From NCBI RefSeq assembly GCF_014642875.1, contig NZ_BMJC01000001.1:1531335-1595334 (forward strand): 64,000 bases of DNA, read 5' to 3'. This stretch comes from Puia dinghuensis (lineage in GTDB: Bacteria; Bacteroidota; Bacteroidia; Chitinophagales; Chitinophagaceae). A model generated the notes under the pieces. The model was given only the letters and a program-made list of their open reading frames with translations. It made no database searches and had not been told where the DNA came from. This document shows, in pieces, positions 24,576 through 32,987 of this stretch (the first letter of the stretch is position 1; each line of letters begins with the position of its first letter). A program made the translations under genes and the position numbers.

Positions 24576-24875
24576 AATCTAAGTATTAGGGTAATGATTA
24601 AAGTTGTTTGATTCTCGTCTCGAAGTTTTTTGTCATCAACTGCGGACATACATGTAGAGACAATTGGTATACCAACTCTCAAAACACTGATTTCAAACTA
24701 ATTAAAAACCCTTACCCCCCTGCCAATCGTCCCAGTTTGGGATTATCTTTCCAAAATTTGATCAAGGATATTTTTTAAGTCATCTTTGCGGCGCTGTTTT
24801 TGCAGGCCAACCGGCCAGCGAACCCAACATGCGCTTTTCTGTTATAGCTAACCCGAAAGACACCATTAGATTATT
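24576..24875. promoter_or_regulatory. Divergent promoter region, flavin protein / Omp85-like
   Basis: 300 nt without a gene. On the plus strand TTTG (24757-24760), a 20-nt spacer and CATCTTTG (24781-24788; one mismatch to TAnnTTTG) make a likely promoter for the Omp85-like gene at 24876. Nothing else stands out. Confidence 0.4.
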
Positions 24876-26039
24876 ATGAGAGCATGTCTCTTTATTTTTT
24901 TATTATTATCCCTCTCCGTACTGGCCTTCGGGCAACGGAACCGTATTCCTTCGGACACCGTGCCCACTGCGAAGGATCTCGCTCCCTTTACGATCAAATT
25001 ACCCCAGCTGCCGCATAAAGACACTTCCGTTGCCGCCGCCAATAAGAACTTACTGGCCTTCCCCTTTGCCGTCCGCTCGCTGGAAACCGACTGGGGCTTC
25101 GGTGGCGTTGTCGCCCGTTTCTTCAAGGCCGAAAAACACGATACTACCATCCGTACATCGGACGTCAACCTGCTTGGTCTTTACACCCTGCGGTCACAGC
25201 TGATCCTCGTGCTCAGCTCCACCGTCTTCTTTCCAAAGGAAGATCATATAGCCCGATTCCAGGCCTCTTATAGTTATTATCCCGACGATTTCTGGGGACT
25301 GGGCAATCACACGCACGCCACCGATCAGGTAGGGTTCGCCCAAAAACAATACTTTGTTAACCCCCAATTCCTCAAACGCGTGCATGGTAACATGTATCTG
25401 GGCGTCACTTACGAATTCCAGCACACCGGAGGCGTAGTCTATACCCCCGGCAACATCATCGATCAGGAGAATATCACGGGCCGGCATGGGGGCAACACCT
25501 CCGGCATCGGCCCCATCCTGTCCTGGGATACCCGAAACAATGCCTATAGCCCCGATCGCGGGTTTTTCGCCGAGATCCAGTATGAATATTTTGACAGATT
25601 CCTGGCGAGTGATTTCAACTTCAGCGTCCTGAGCATCGATCTCCGGAAATTCCTCCACATCTCCCCCAAAGAGGTTCTTGCCTTCCAGGGACTCGGCGGG
25701 CTCACCTTCGGCAATACCCCCTTCCGCAAGCTGGAAGAGCTGGGTGGTGCGGATATGATGCGTGGCTATTATGGCGGTCGTTTTACAGACAAATGCCTCA
25801 TGGCCTACCAGGCAGAATACCGCCGCTTCCTGTTCTGGCGATTCGGAATGGTAGTCTTCGGCGCCATGGGCGAAGTAGCTCCCATTGTGAGTAAGTTCGA
25901 ACTCGACGGGCTCCACTACACCTATGGAGCAGGAGCGCGCTTTGCCCTCAGCAAGGAGGAAAAGCTAAACCTGCGCATAGATTACGGCATTGCAAAACAT
26001 TCCAATGCCTTTACCGTACAATTAAGGGAAGCATTTTAG
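24876..26039 (+). CDS. Omp85-type outer-membrane beta-barrel protein
   Basis: Exported protein of 387 aa. A signal peptide ends LSVLAFGQ near residue 19. The rest is a 16-strand-type barrel like the BamA/TamA surface-antigen domain, with alternating aromatic strands (FQASYSYYPDDFWGLGNHTH) and the family-typical GGADMMRGYYGGRF near 288-301, which corresponds to the RGF/Y loop of Omp85 proteins. No POTRA domains precede it, so it is a barrel-only member of unknown cargo. It ends in Phe, as outer-membrane proteins do. It is monocistronic with a strong terminator. Confidence 0.88.
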   Translation: MRACLFIFLLLSLSVLAFGQRNRIPSDTVPTAKDLAPFTIKLPQLPHKDTSVAAANKNLLAFPFAVRSLETDWGFGGVVARFFKAEKHDTTIRTSDVNLLGLYTLRSQLILVLSSTVFFPKEDHIARFQASYSYYPDDFWGLGNHTHATDQVGFAQKQYFVNPQFLKRVHGNMYLGVTYEFQHTGGVVYTPGNIIDQENITGRHGGNTSGIGPILSWDTRNNAYSPDRGFFAEIQYEYFDRFLASDFNFSVLSIDLRKFLHISPKEVLAFQGLGGLTFGNTPFRKLEELGGADMMRGYYGGRFTDKCLMAYQAEYRRFLFWRFGMVVFGAMGEVAPIVSKFELDGLHYTYGAGARFALSKEEKLNLRIDYGIAKHSNAFTVQLREAF

Positions 26040-26083
26040 TTGGCGGCTCGGGCTTTCCTCGGAAAATAAGCCCTCGCCGCCAA
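26040..26083 (+). terminator. Long two-part hairpin after the Omp85-like gene
   Basis: TTGGCGGC and GCCGCCAA, then inside them GGGCTT and AAGCCC, form a 14-bp stem with a small internal loop, starting right after the stop codon. The T-tract is poor, so termination strength is uncertain. Confidence 0.6.
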
Positions 26084-26161
26084 ATGGCTAATGTCGGGCC
26101 TTCGGCCAGCGGGCCCGTGGCCCGCTCTGGCCCGGGCTTCCTCAGCCGCGGTCGCGCCCGC

Positions 26162-26527
26162 TCAGGCCATCTTCTTCAATCCAACGATCCCAACCAGGAT
26201 CAACCCCATAAAAAAGAATTGCTGCCATTCAAAAGGCGCTTTGAGGAAGATCATCTCCGCCAGCTTCACCCCGATAAGCGCGGTCCCCATCCAAACAGCA
26301 AGCGCCGTGGACGCGGGAATCTCTTTCATAGCCAAAGAAAAGAAATAGATATTACCCAGCCCGAACACGATATAGCCGGCAAATGGCCCCACGATGGCCC
26401 AGGGGCTCCAATGATTAAAAGCCGCCCGCCATTGCACCTTCTTTAGCTCGCTTACGTCCATAAAACGAAGCGAGAAGGTCCACGCGATCTCAAACACCGA
26501 CGCCACAAAAAGATATATCCAGGCCAT
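26162..26527 (-). CDS. Small multidrug resistance (SMR) family transporter
   Basis: Membrane protein of 121 aa with four helices. The membrane-embedded Glu of the family is in LFVASVFEIAWTFSLRF (residue 13). STALAVWMGTALIGVKLAEM gives the conserved Trp and Gly of helix 3, and the last helix ends MGLILVGIVGLKKMA. SMR proteins work as antiparallel dimers exporting cationic drugs or guanidinium in exchange for protons. A loop of extra residues after helix 1 makes it longer than the usual 105-110 aa. It lies 71 nt after the fatty-acid-hydroxylase-type gene in the same direction. Confidence 0.88.
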   Translation of the reverse strand: MAWIYLFVASVFEIAWTFSLRFMDVSELKKVQWRAAFNHWSPWAIVGPFAGYIVFGLGNIYFFSLAMKEIPASTALAVWMGTALIGVKLAEMIFLKAPFEWQQFFFMGLILVGIVGLKKMA

Positions 26528-26598
26528 AATTAATTGTAAAAATTTACGCCCTCCCCCCGGGCCTCCACTTAGTCATACCCCCTCCGGGCCCCGTCTAT

Positions 26599-27582
26599 TT
26601 ACGCCCTCGCCGGGTCCAGGCCTTCTACTACCTGCGGTCCACTCACAGCAACCTCCGCCCCACCCACCGAAGCCTCCGATACAGCAACATCCTGTACCCC
26701 GGAAGACTCCTGCCCCGCCGCCGGCTTCAGCTTCCGCATCCCCCACTGCATCAACCGCTGACGGGAAAAATAATACCAGCGGAAAAGCGGATACCGCTCC
26801 ACCAGCTTCTTTTCATCCATCCGCTTTAACGAGAACCAATGCTGCAGAAAATAGTCTTTTGGATAGTCATAATATAACCCATACTCTGCAGGCTTCTTCC
26901 GCCCGGGAAGATAGGCTGTCCCGAACAACCAGTCCCAGATGGCGAATTTGGTGGAATAATTCGCATAGAACACCGCCCTGTCGTTTGCATGGTGCCACTG
27001 GTGCATCTCGGGACCATTGATGACATACTGCAGCTTCCCGCTGCGCACATCGATGTTCGAATGGATATACATCCCCCACACCGCATCGATCAACGCCTTA
27101 ATGGCCACCACGGGCGAATCCGGCCCCAGCAGCAGCACGATCGGCGCAAATTCGATCGTCTGATTGATGATGATCTCCACCACATGCGATCGCGTCCCGG
27201 CAAGCCAGTCCACCTCCTTGTTCGAATGATGCGCCTCATGCGTCCGCCAAAGCAGCTTGGAGTGATGCTGCGCCCGGTGAAACCAATAGATATAAAAATC
27301 ATGGATCACCAGGAAGAGCAGCACCTGCAGCGCGATCGGCCAGCCATCCAGCCAATGCATCGACTCCAGGTGCCAGCTCCGCCGCATCGGCTCGATAAGA
27401 AACCCAAAGATGAATATCTTTAGAAAATAGCTCTGAATAAAGGTATACCAGATAAGGTCTACCCAGAATCCATCCCTGAAGATGGGAATCCCCTTCGTAT
27501 ACGGGAACTTCCGCTCCAGCCAGATGAAGACAAAAACACTTAAAACCAGGATTCCGGTAGTATAATAAACAATGGTTCCCAT
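26599..27582 (-). CDS. Sterol desaturase / fatty acid hydroxylase family
   Basis: Membrane di-iron oxygenase of 327 aa. The histidine boxes are visible: HDFYIYWFHRAQHH near 113-126, then WRTHEAHHSNKEVDW and, later, MHQWHHANDRAVFYANY. Four or so hydrophobic segments precede and surround them. The family hydroxylates or desaturates lipid acyl chains or sterols; in bacteria the usual substrates are lipid or carotenoid-like. An Ala/Val-rich tail of about 35 residues follows the domain. Only 28 nt separate it from the NeuB-like gene, so it may belong to the glycan operon and act on its lipid carrier. That link is inference. Confidence 0.9.
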   Translation of the reverse strand: MGTIVYYTTGILVLSVFVFIWLERKFPYTKGIPIFRDGFWVDLIWYTFIQSYFLKIFIFGFLIEPMRRSWHLESMHWLDGWPIALQVLLFLVIHDFYIYWFHRAQHHSKLLWRTHEAHHSNKEVDWLAGTRSHVVEIIINQTIEFAPIVLLLGPDSPVVAIKALIDAVWGMYIHSNIDVRSGKLQYVINGPEMHQWHHANDRAVFYANYSTKFAIWDWLFGTAYLPGRKKPAEYGLYYDYPKDYFLQHWFSLKRMDEKKLVERYPLFRWYYFSRQRLMQWGMRKLKPAAGQESSGVQDVAVSEASVGGAEVAVSGPQVVEGLDPARA

Positions 27583-27610
27583 GGAACAAATATAATGTGC
27601 GCCAATAGGC

Positions 27611-28507
27611 TTATAAGGTTGTGCTCGTCGACTGCGCCCTTCTCAGGCGTTTCATCGCACCCATTTCGCTGTCATACACCCGCTTGATGCCATCTCCCAG
27701 TGCCAGCTCCACATCGCGGATATCCCTCACCAGCTTCTGCATCCCCTGCGGTTCTACGGACGCAGCCTGGTCAGAACCCCACATGGCGCGGTCAAGCGTA
27801 AAATGCCTTTCGACAAAACAAGCCCCCATCGCAACCGCCGCCACCGTCGTAGCCAGACCCGTTTCATGACCGGAATAACCTATCGGCGTATCGGGGTAAA
27901 GATCGGCCAGGGTCTCTATCATCCGAAGGTTGAGCTCCTGCGGCGGACAGGGATAGGCCGAGGTCGAATGCGCAATAAGCAAATTATCCGTACCAAACTT
28001 ATCGATTGCGCTCTTTATCTGCTCCATCGTAGACATCCCGGTAGACAAAATATAAGGCTTGCCCGTCTGCTTTACTTTTTCGATCAGGGCATGATCAGTC
28101 AAAGACGCTGATGCAAATTTATAAACTCCCGGGTTGAACTGCTCCATAAAATCCACCGACTCCTCATCCCAGCAGGAGACGAACCAGTCGATCCCTTTCT
28201 CCTTGCAATAGGCGTCTATAGCGGTATACTCATCATAACCGAGTTCAATGATCTTCCGGTAGTTGATATAGGTCATCCGACCCCAGGGTGTGTCCCTTTC
28301 CAGATGCCACTGATCCTTGGGTGTACAGAGCTCAGGCGTACGCTTCTGGAATTTTACAGCATCGCAACCCGCTGCAACCGCCTCGTCGATCAGCTTCTTT
28401 GCAATGTCGAGGCTGCCGTTGTGATTAATGCCTATCTCGGCAATGATATACACGGGCTGGCCTGCGCCAATGCTTCTGTTAGGGCTTACTCGAAATTTGG
28501 TGTTCAT
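27611..28507 (-). CDS. neuB: NeuB-like ulosonic acid synthase without SAF domain
   Basis: Enzyme of 298 aa of the sialic-acid-synthase family, which condenses phosphoenolpyruvate with an aldose to form a 2-keto-3-deoxy acid. The barrel motifs are present: IIAEIGINHNGSLDIAKKLI, CDAVKFQKRTPELCTP, KFASASLTDHALIE, YILSTGMSTMEQI and GYSGHETGLATTVAAVAMGA, then ERHFTLDRAMWGSDQAAS. The C-terminal SAF (antifreeze-like) domain that closes the site in classical NeuB is missing, so the substrate is probably not plain N-acetylmannosamine. It is the eighth gene of a minus-strand sugar operon and lies 6 nt after the phosphatase gene. Confidence 0.9.
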   Translation of the reverse strand: MNTKFRVSPNRSIGAGQPVYIIAEIGINHNGSLDIAKKLIDEAVAAGCDAVKFQKRTPELCTPKDQWHLERDTPWGRMTYINYRKIIELGYDEYTAIDAYCKEKGIDWFVSCWDEESVDFMEQFNPGVYKFASASLTDHALIEKVKQTGKPYILSTGMSTMEQIKSAIDKFGTDNLLIAHSTSAYPCPPQELNLRMIETLADLYPDTPIGYSGHETGLATTVAAVAMGACFVERHFTLDRAMWGSDQAASVEPQGMQKLVRDIRDVELALGDGIKRVYDSEMGAMKRLRRAQSTSTTL

Positions 28508-28513
28508 ACATTA

Positions 28514-29029
28514 TTATTTAAGTAGTTCAATGATCCATTCTGCAAATTCTCTAAAAGCGCCATACCCGCCTTTCACGGCACAGCGGTAATCCACCACCCC
28601 ACACACCGCCGCCATCGCATCGGCCGGACAGGCGCTAAGCCCCACCCTTTCCAGCACTTCCAGGTCGTTGACATCATCCCCGATGAAGGCGATCTCCTCC
28701 CAGCTCAGGCCGGTGGCCGCCATAATCTCGGTCAACCGGCCTCGTTTATCCTTCACCCCCAGGTACAGATGAGTGATGTTCAACTTCTCCGCCCGCCGGG
28801 CGACAGAAGGCGACATCTCCCCGGTAACAATACCCGTGTCGATACCACATTGCTTCCGCAACCTTTCTACACCCATCCCATCCCGGATGGAGAACCGCTT
28901 GAGCACTTCTCCACCCTCGCCATAATACACTCCATTATCCGTAAGGACCCCATCCACATCCGTCAACAATAACTTTATCCGCCGGGCCTTCTCTTTATAT
29001 ATATCTACATCCATCATATCGCCGTCCAC
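28514..29029 (-). CDS. KdsC-like HAD phosphatase
   Basis: HAD-superfamily phosphatase of 171 aa. Motif I is LLLTDVDGVLTDNGVYYGEG, with the nucleophile and acid Asp. Motif II is GIVTGE, and motif IV is FIGDDVNDLEVLERVG. The size and the absence of a cap match KdsC (3-deoxy-octulosonate-8-phosphate phosphatase) and nonulosonate-9-phosphatases. In this operon it probably removes phosphate from the product of the NeuB-like synthase, implying a phosphorylated aldose substrate. The start at 29029 overlaps the SDR stop by 16 nt; ATG codons at 29017 and 29014 are alternatives. Confidence 0.9.
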   Translation of the reverse strand: MDGDMMDVDIYKEKARRIKLLLTDVDGVLTDNGVYYGEGGEVLKRFSIRDGMGVERLRKQCGIDTGIVTGEMSPSVARRAEKLNITHLYLGVKDKRGRLTEIMAATGLSWEEIAFIGDDVNDLEVLERVGLSACPADAMAAVCGVVDYRCAVKGGYGAFREFAEWIIELLK

Positions 29030-29817
29030 CCTCCATCTACCACCAGGTTCGCCCCCGTCATATACGCAGACGCATCACTGGCCAAAAATACGATCGCACC
29101 CTTATAATCCGAAGGCGCCGCCATCCGGCCCAAAAGCGTCTTCCGCGAATAATTAGCCTTAAAAAACTCGTCCTGCCGGTTCTCTACTCCCCCGGGCGAA
29201 AGGGAATTGACCCTCACCCCCTTGTTACCCCAGTAAGCAGCCAGGAATTTCGTAAAGCCAATCACCGCCGACTTGGTCACCGGGTAAGCCGGCGATTTAT
29301 AAAAGGTCTGCTCTCCCGCCTCATTCTTATAAATGCTTTGATCAGGCGCCACGATCCCATAGGTGGAAGCAATATTGATAATGCTCCCCGATCCCCGCTC
29401 GGCCATTACTCCGCCCAACACCTGCGAACAGAGAAATACGCCGCTTACATTCACCTTCCAGCTGCGATCCCACATCTCGAGGGGATAGTTCTCGAACATC
29501 GATTGCTGCCCCGCCAACAGGGGATTCTCGAACATATCGTTGATCGCCGCATTATTGACAAGCACATCGATATGCCCGTAAGCATCCATGATTCGCTGAC
29601 GAGCCGCCTGCAAAGAGGCCACACTCGTCACATCCACCCCGATGCCCAGATGGCCCTTGCCAAGCCGGGCCGCTACTCCATCAGCCGCCTTCTCATCCAG
29701 GTCGGCCGCAACTACCTTCGCTCCTGCCGCCGCCAAAGCCTCACAATGTTGTGTCCCCAAAAGCCCGCAGGCGCCAGTGACAATCGCTACTTTATCGTCT
29801 AAAGAAAATAACTCCAT
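29014..29817 (-). CDS. SDR oxidoreductase of the sugar operon
   Basis: Short-chain dehydrogenase of 267 aa. The cofactor motif is IVTGACGLLGTQHCEALAAA (TGxxGxxG type), followed by VVAADLD, which favours NAD(H), and NNAAIND. The active site has IINIASTYGIVAP and YPVTKSAVIGF (Tyr-x3-Lys). An insertion around FENPLLAGQQSMFENYPLEM is like the PtmA-type SDRs found in flagellin and LPS sugar clusters. It probably oxidises or reduces a keto group on the operon's sugar, providing the keto substrate for the aminotransferase. It lies 16 nt after the aminotransferase gene. Confidence 0.9.
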   Translation of the reverse strand: MELFSLDDKVAIVTGACGLLGTQHCEALAAAGAKVVAADLDEKAADGVAARLGKGHLGIGVDVTSVASLQAARQRIMDAYGHIDVLVNNAAINDMFENPLLAGQQSMFENYPLEMWDRSWKVNVSGVFLCSQVLGGVMAERGSGSIINIASTYGIVAPDQSIYKNEAGEQTFYKSPAYPVTKSAVIGFTKFLAAYWGNKGVRVNSLSPGGVENRQDEFFKANYSRKTLLGRMAAPSDYKGAIVFLASDASAYMTGANLVVDGGWTAI

Positions 29818-29833
29818 GCTTATTTGTTGCTAT

Positions 29834-31174
29834 CTATTTTGCCTTGACAGGTTTCATATTGAAATTGCTGATCTTCCTGAACACGGCCTCCACCGGTTTC
29901 CCTTTCAGCCTTGCCGCTACATCCCCCGCTGCCACCGCTTCCTTCAACAATCCCAGCACTTCCCGGTAGGCCTTCAGCGTATACTCTACATCAGCATCGG
30001 TATGGCTAAACATCATATTGTGGAAACCAGACCAGAGGATGCCTCTTTTGATCATCTCCTGCTGGACATAGGATTTCAACTCCAACGGATTGCCCGCCGT
30101 GGCGTCAAAGCTCACCAGCGACCGGCACTCATAGCCCGTACACCGCGTATAACCATCGATGCCCAGTTCCTTCGCCAGCGCATTATACCCGTCCTTCAGC
30201 TTCTTCCCCTGGGCAGCGAGATGAGCAGGAACATTCTTCTCTATCAGTTCGTGGATCGTAGCCACCGCCGCAGCCAGTGACAACGCCTCACCGCCAAACG
30301 TCGTATAGAAAAACACATCCCCCTTGAACAGCTCCATAATCTGCCGCCTGCCAGTCAGCAAGGAGATGGGCATGCCATTGGCACAGGCCTTGGAGTAACA
30401 CGCCAGGTCAGGAACTACCCCAAAATATTCCTGGGCGCCCCCTACGGCTATCCGGAACCCCGTCCACATCTCATCGAAGATCAGCAGCGTACCGTTGGCG
30501 GCACACAAGGCCTTCAGCTCGTGCAAAAAGTTATTTTTAGGCGCCTCGAATATAAAAGGCTCCAGAATGACACAGGCCGTATCGCTATCCAGCGCATCCC
30601 GCACCGAATCGATATCATTATACTCAAAGGTACCGCTCAAATCTTTCACCGCATCGGGGATCCCTGCACTGCGGCTGGTGACGCCGATATACCAGTCATG
30701 CCAGCCATGATAGCCACAGCATAAGACCTTGTTACGGCCGGTATACGCTCTCGCCACCCGCACCGCCGCGCTGGTGACATCACACCCGGTCTTGCTGATC
30801 CTGATCGACTCGGCATTCGGAATCACCTGGTGGACCAGCTCGGCAAGCACCACTTCCAGCTCATGCATCATCGAGAAGGTGATACCATCCTTCAGCTGCG
30901 CGGCAATCGCCTCATCCACCCGCGGATAAGCATACCCAAGCGACAATGGCCCTATCGCCGCATTATAATCGATGAACTCGTTACCATCCACATCCCATAC
31001 ATGGGACCCCTTCCCTCTCTTCACATATTTCGGCGCCACGCCATCCACATACTGACCGGGCCCTTTGGCCATCGTCTGCGTCACAGGCGTCATAATAGGT
31101 TGAGCCCGCTGATACAGGGCCTCAGACTGCGTCGTCACCGGGTAATCTTCGTTAAAAGCGACTTTATTTGGCAT
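29834..31174 (-). CDS. Class III (GSA-aminomutase-like) aminotransferase
   Basis: PLP enzyme of 446 aa related to glutamate-1-semialdehyde aminomutases. Visible motifs are NEFIDYNAAIGPLSLGYAYP, RVARAYTGRNKVLCCGYHGW for the phosphate-binding region, LLIFDEMWTGFR with the Asp that holds the pyridine N, and YSKACANGMPISLLTG with the Schiff-base Lys near 262. Genes of this kind recur in surface-sugar clusters beside SpsF and NeuB homologues, where they are thought to aminate a sugar or ulosonate rather than make tetrapyrrole precursors. Its start overlaps the transketolase end by 11 nt, so it is translationally coupled. Confidence 0.9.
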   Translation of the reverse strand: MPNKVAFNEDYPVTTQSEALYQRAQPIMTPVTQTMAKGPGQYVDGVAPKYVKRGKGSHVWDVDGNEFIDYNAAIGPLSLGYAYPRVDEAIAAQLKDGITFSMMHELEVVLAELVHQVIPNAESIRISKTGCDVTSAAVRVARAYTGRNKVLCCGYHGWHDWYIGVTSRSAGIPDAVKDLSGTFEYNDIDSVRDALDSDTACVILEPFIFEAPKNNFLHELKALCAANGTLLIFDEMWTGFRIAVGGAQEYFGVVPDLACYSKACANGMPISLLTGRRQIMELFKGDVFFYTTFGGEALSLAAAVATIHELIEKNVPAHLAAQGKKLKDGYNALAKELGIDGYTRCTGYECRSLVSFDATAGNPLELKSYVQQEMIKRGILWSGFHNMMFSHTDADVEYTLKAYREVLGLLKEAVAAGDVAARLKGKPVEAVFRKISNFNMKPVKAK

Positions 31175-32072
31175 AGCTAACTAAATTTTCTTTTACCGTG
31201 GCAGCAATCTTTTCCGGCGTAAACCCTTCCGTCTCCAACACCTGCGCCAGCAGCCCCGGACGGAACCAGCGCTCCCCAAGCGAAAGTGCGGTCACAGCCG
31301 CCGAAACCCGCCGCCGCAACAACACCTCCGCTACAATGGAGTACAACCCGCCTGTCTGCAGATGGTCTTCTATAGTCACCAGATGCTGTGAACCGGTAGC
31401 AGCCCGTACAATAGCTTCCTCGTCCACTGGCTTCAGGCTGCGCATATTCACCAGCCCTACCGAAAGCCCTTCCTTCTCCAGCAGGGACTTCGCCTGCAAC
31501 GCATTCTCAAAGAGGAACCCGTATACCAACAGGGTCACATCCGTACCCTCGGCAACGACCTCCGCCTTCCCGGGCTGGTAGGGCGCATGGGTAAAATTCC
31601 CTTTCTTATGATTGATCCGCGTATAAGCCGGCGCCGGAGCACTCCAGATATGCGGTAGCATCTTGACAAGATCATCCTCATCAGCCGGCGCATAGACTTC
31701 CATTCCCGGAATACCCCGCATGATCGATACATCCTCGATGGATTGATGCGTAGGTCCGTTGCCATCCGAAAGAAAGCCGGGGATATACCCGCTCAGCTTC
31801 ACCGGAAGATGGGCGATACCCACATCGGTACGGATGAATTCATAGGCGCGCATAGTGAGAAAAGGTGCCAGCGCATGCACAATAGGAATCCTTCCCCTCA
31901 AGGCAAGCCCCGCCGCCATCCCTACCATCGTCTGTTCCGTAATGCCCGTATCGACAAACCGGGGCCCCAGTATCTTGGGTATGTTCCGCACCAGTGCCCT
32001 GTTCTCAGCCGTCATCACGATGATGCGCTCATCTTCCAATGCAGTTTGTATCAAAAGTTCTTCGTAAGTCAT
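31164..32072 (-). CDS. Transketolase C-terminal subunit
   Basis: Half-size transketolase of 302 aa holding the pyrimidine-binding and C-terminal domains. The cofactor-activating Glu is in RFVDTGITEQTMVGMAAGLA, and the last domain starts at AEVVAEGTDVTLLVYG. Split transketolases occur in many bacteria as a pair; this one follows its N-terminal partner by 9 nt. They move a two-carbon ketol unit between sugars with thiamine diphosphate. Within a ulosonate operon the pair may build or trim the aldose accepted by the NeuB-like enzyme. That role is inference. Confidence 0.92.
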   Translation of the reverse strand: MTYEELLIQTALEDERIIVMTAENRALVRNIPKILGPRFVDTGITEQTMVGMAAGLALRGRIPIVHALAPFLTMRAYEFIRTDVGIAHLPVKLSGYIPGFLSDGNGPTHQSIEDVSIMRGIPGMEVYAPADEDDLVKMLPHIWSAPAPAYTRINHKKGNFTHAPYQPGKAEVVAEGTDVTLLVYGFLFENALQAKSLLEKEGLSVGLVNMRSLKPVDEEAIVRAATGSQHLVTIEDHLQTGGLYSIVAEVLLRRRVSAAVTALSLGERWFRPGLLAQVLETEGFTPEKIAATVKENLVSYAK

Positions 32073-32081
32073 ATTGCTGTA

Positions 32082-32978
32082 TTACCGTACTACTAATGTT
32101 TCTGATTCGATAGATGCTTTTACATGGCCATGCAGTTCCTCCAGCAGCTGGGCTACCTCCGTCGCCGTGAACGCACAGAACCAGCGGTCGGCCCTTGCCT
32201 CGATACTGGGCAACCCCTTCCCTCTCACCGTGTCGGCGATGATCACCTTCACCTTGCCCCTTCCCTCGGCAGCGCTGCCGGCCCAGACCCCGGTCACCCG
32301 GCTATCGATGTCTCCAAACGCCTTTTCCAGCGCCAGGAAATCATGCCCGTCAACGCGGATAACGTCACAGCCAAAGGCCTCGAACTTATCCACCAGCGGC
32401 TCCAGCGGCACCAGTTCCTCCGTTCGGATATTGGCCTGAAAAGAATTACGGTCGACCACAAGGGTCAGATTATCCAACCCATAGGCATTAGCTACCAATA
32501 TCGTCTCCCAAACACTGCCCTCATTCAGCTCTCCGTCACCCGTAATAACGACAATCCGGTTGTCTCCCACCCCCAGCTTGCAATCGAGGGCAACCCCGGC
32601 CGCCACGGCAGGAAGATGACCAAGAGAGCCGGAATGGAACTCGACCCCGGGTATCTTCCGGTTCGGATGCCAGTAAATGCTGTCACTCGTCGACAAATGA
32701 TTGGCCAGACGCCCCGGCTCCAGCAGCCCCATCTCCACAAAAGTTCCATAGAGGGCCGGCACATCATGACCCTTGGAAAGAAAAAGGTAATCCCGATTGA
32801 GGTCTGTGGGCTTGTCTTTATCCCTCCGGATCACCCGCGCATACGTATAGACCATTATCTCCACACAGGATAGCGATGCACCGATAAAACAGCCCCCGCC
32901 TTCCGACATCCGGATGATATGTTCCCTCACCTTGAGGGCCGTCGATTGCAGGGCGGCCAATTCGTTCTTTGTCATCAT
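32082..32978 (-). CDS. Transketolase N-terminal subunit
   Basis: Half-size transketolase of 298 aa holding the thiamine-diphosphate and metal-binding domain. DYLFLSKGHDVPALYGTFVE gives a conserved His, VVITGDGELNEGSVWETILV gives the GDG...N metal motif, and LVVDRNSFQ ends it. The substrate-contact His is in EFHSGSLGHLPAVAAG. It pairs with the next gene to make a full enzyme. It follows the cytidylyltransferase gene by 9 nt. A housekeeping transketolase would normally be a single chain elsewhere, so this split pair is probably dedicated to the sugar pathway. Confidence 0.92.
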   Translation of the reverse strand: MMTKNELAALQSTALKVREHIIRMSEGGGCFIGASLSCVEIMVYTYARVIRRDKDKPTDLNRDYLFLSKGHDVPALYGTFVEMGLLEPGRLANHLSTSDSIYWHPNRKIPGVEFHSGSLGHLPAVAAGVALDCKLGVGDNRIVVITGDGELNEGSVWETILVANAYGLDNLTLVVDRNSFQANIRTEELVPLEPLVDKFEAFGCDVIRVDGHDFLALEKAFGDIDSRVTGVWAGSAAEGRGKVKVIIADTVRGKGLPSIEARADRWFCAFTATEVAQLLEELHGHVKASIESETLVVR

Positions 32979-32987
32979 TCGATATAC

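Noticed and set aside
29338-31180. Several plus-strand frames across the sugar operon
   Set aside because: All lie opposite strongly supported enzymes with catalytic motifs and lack starts with ribosome-site context or domains.
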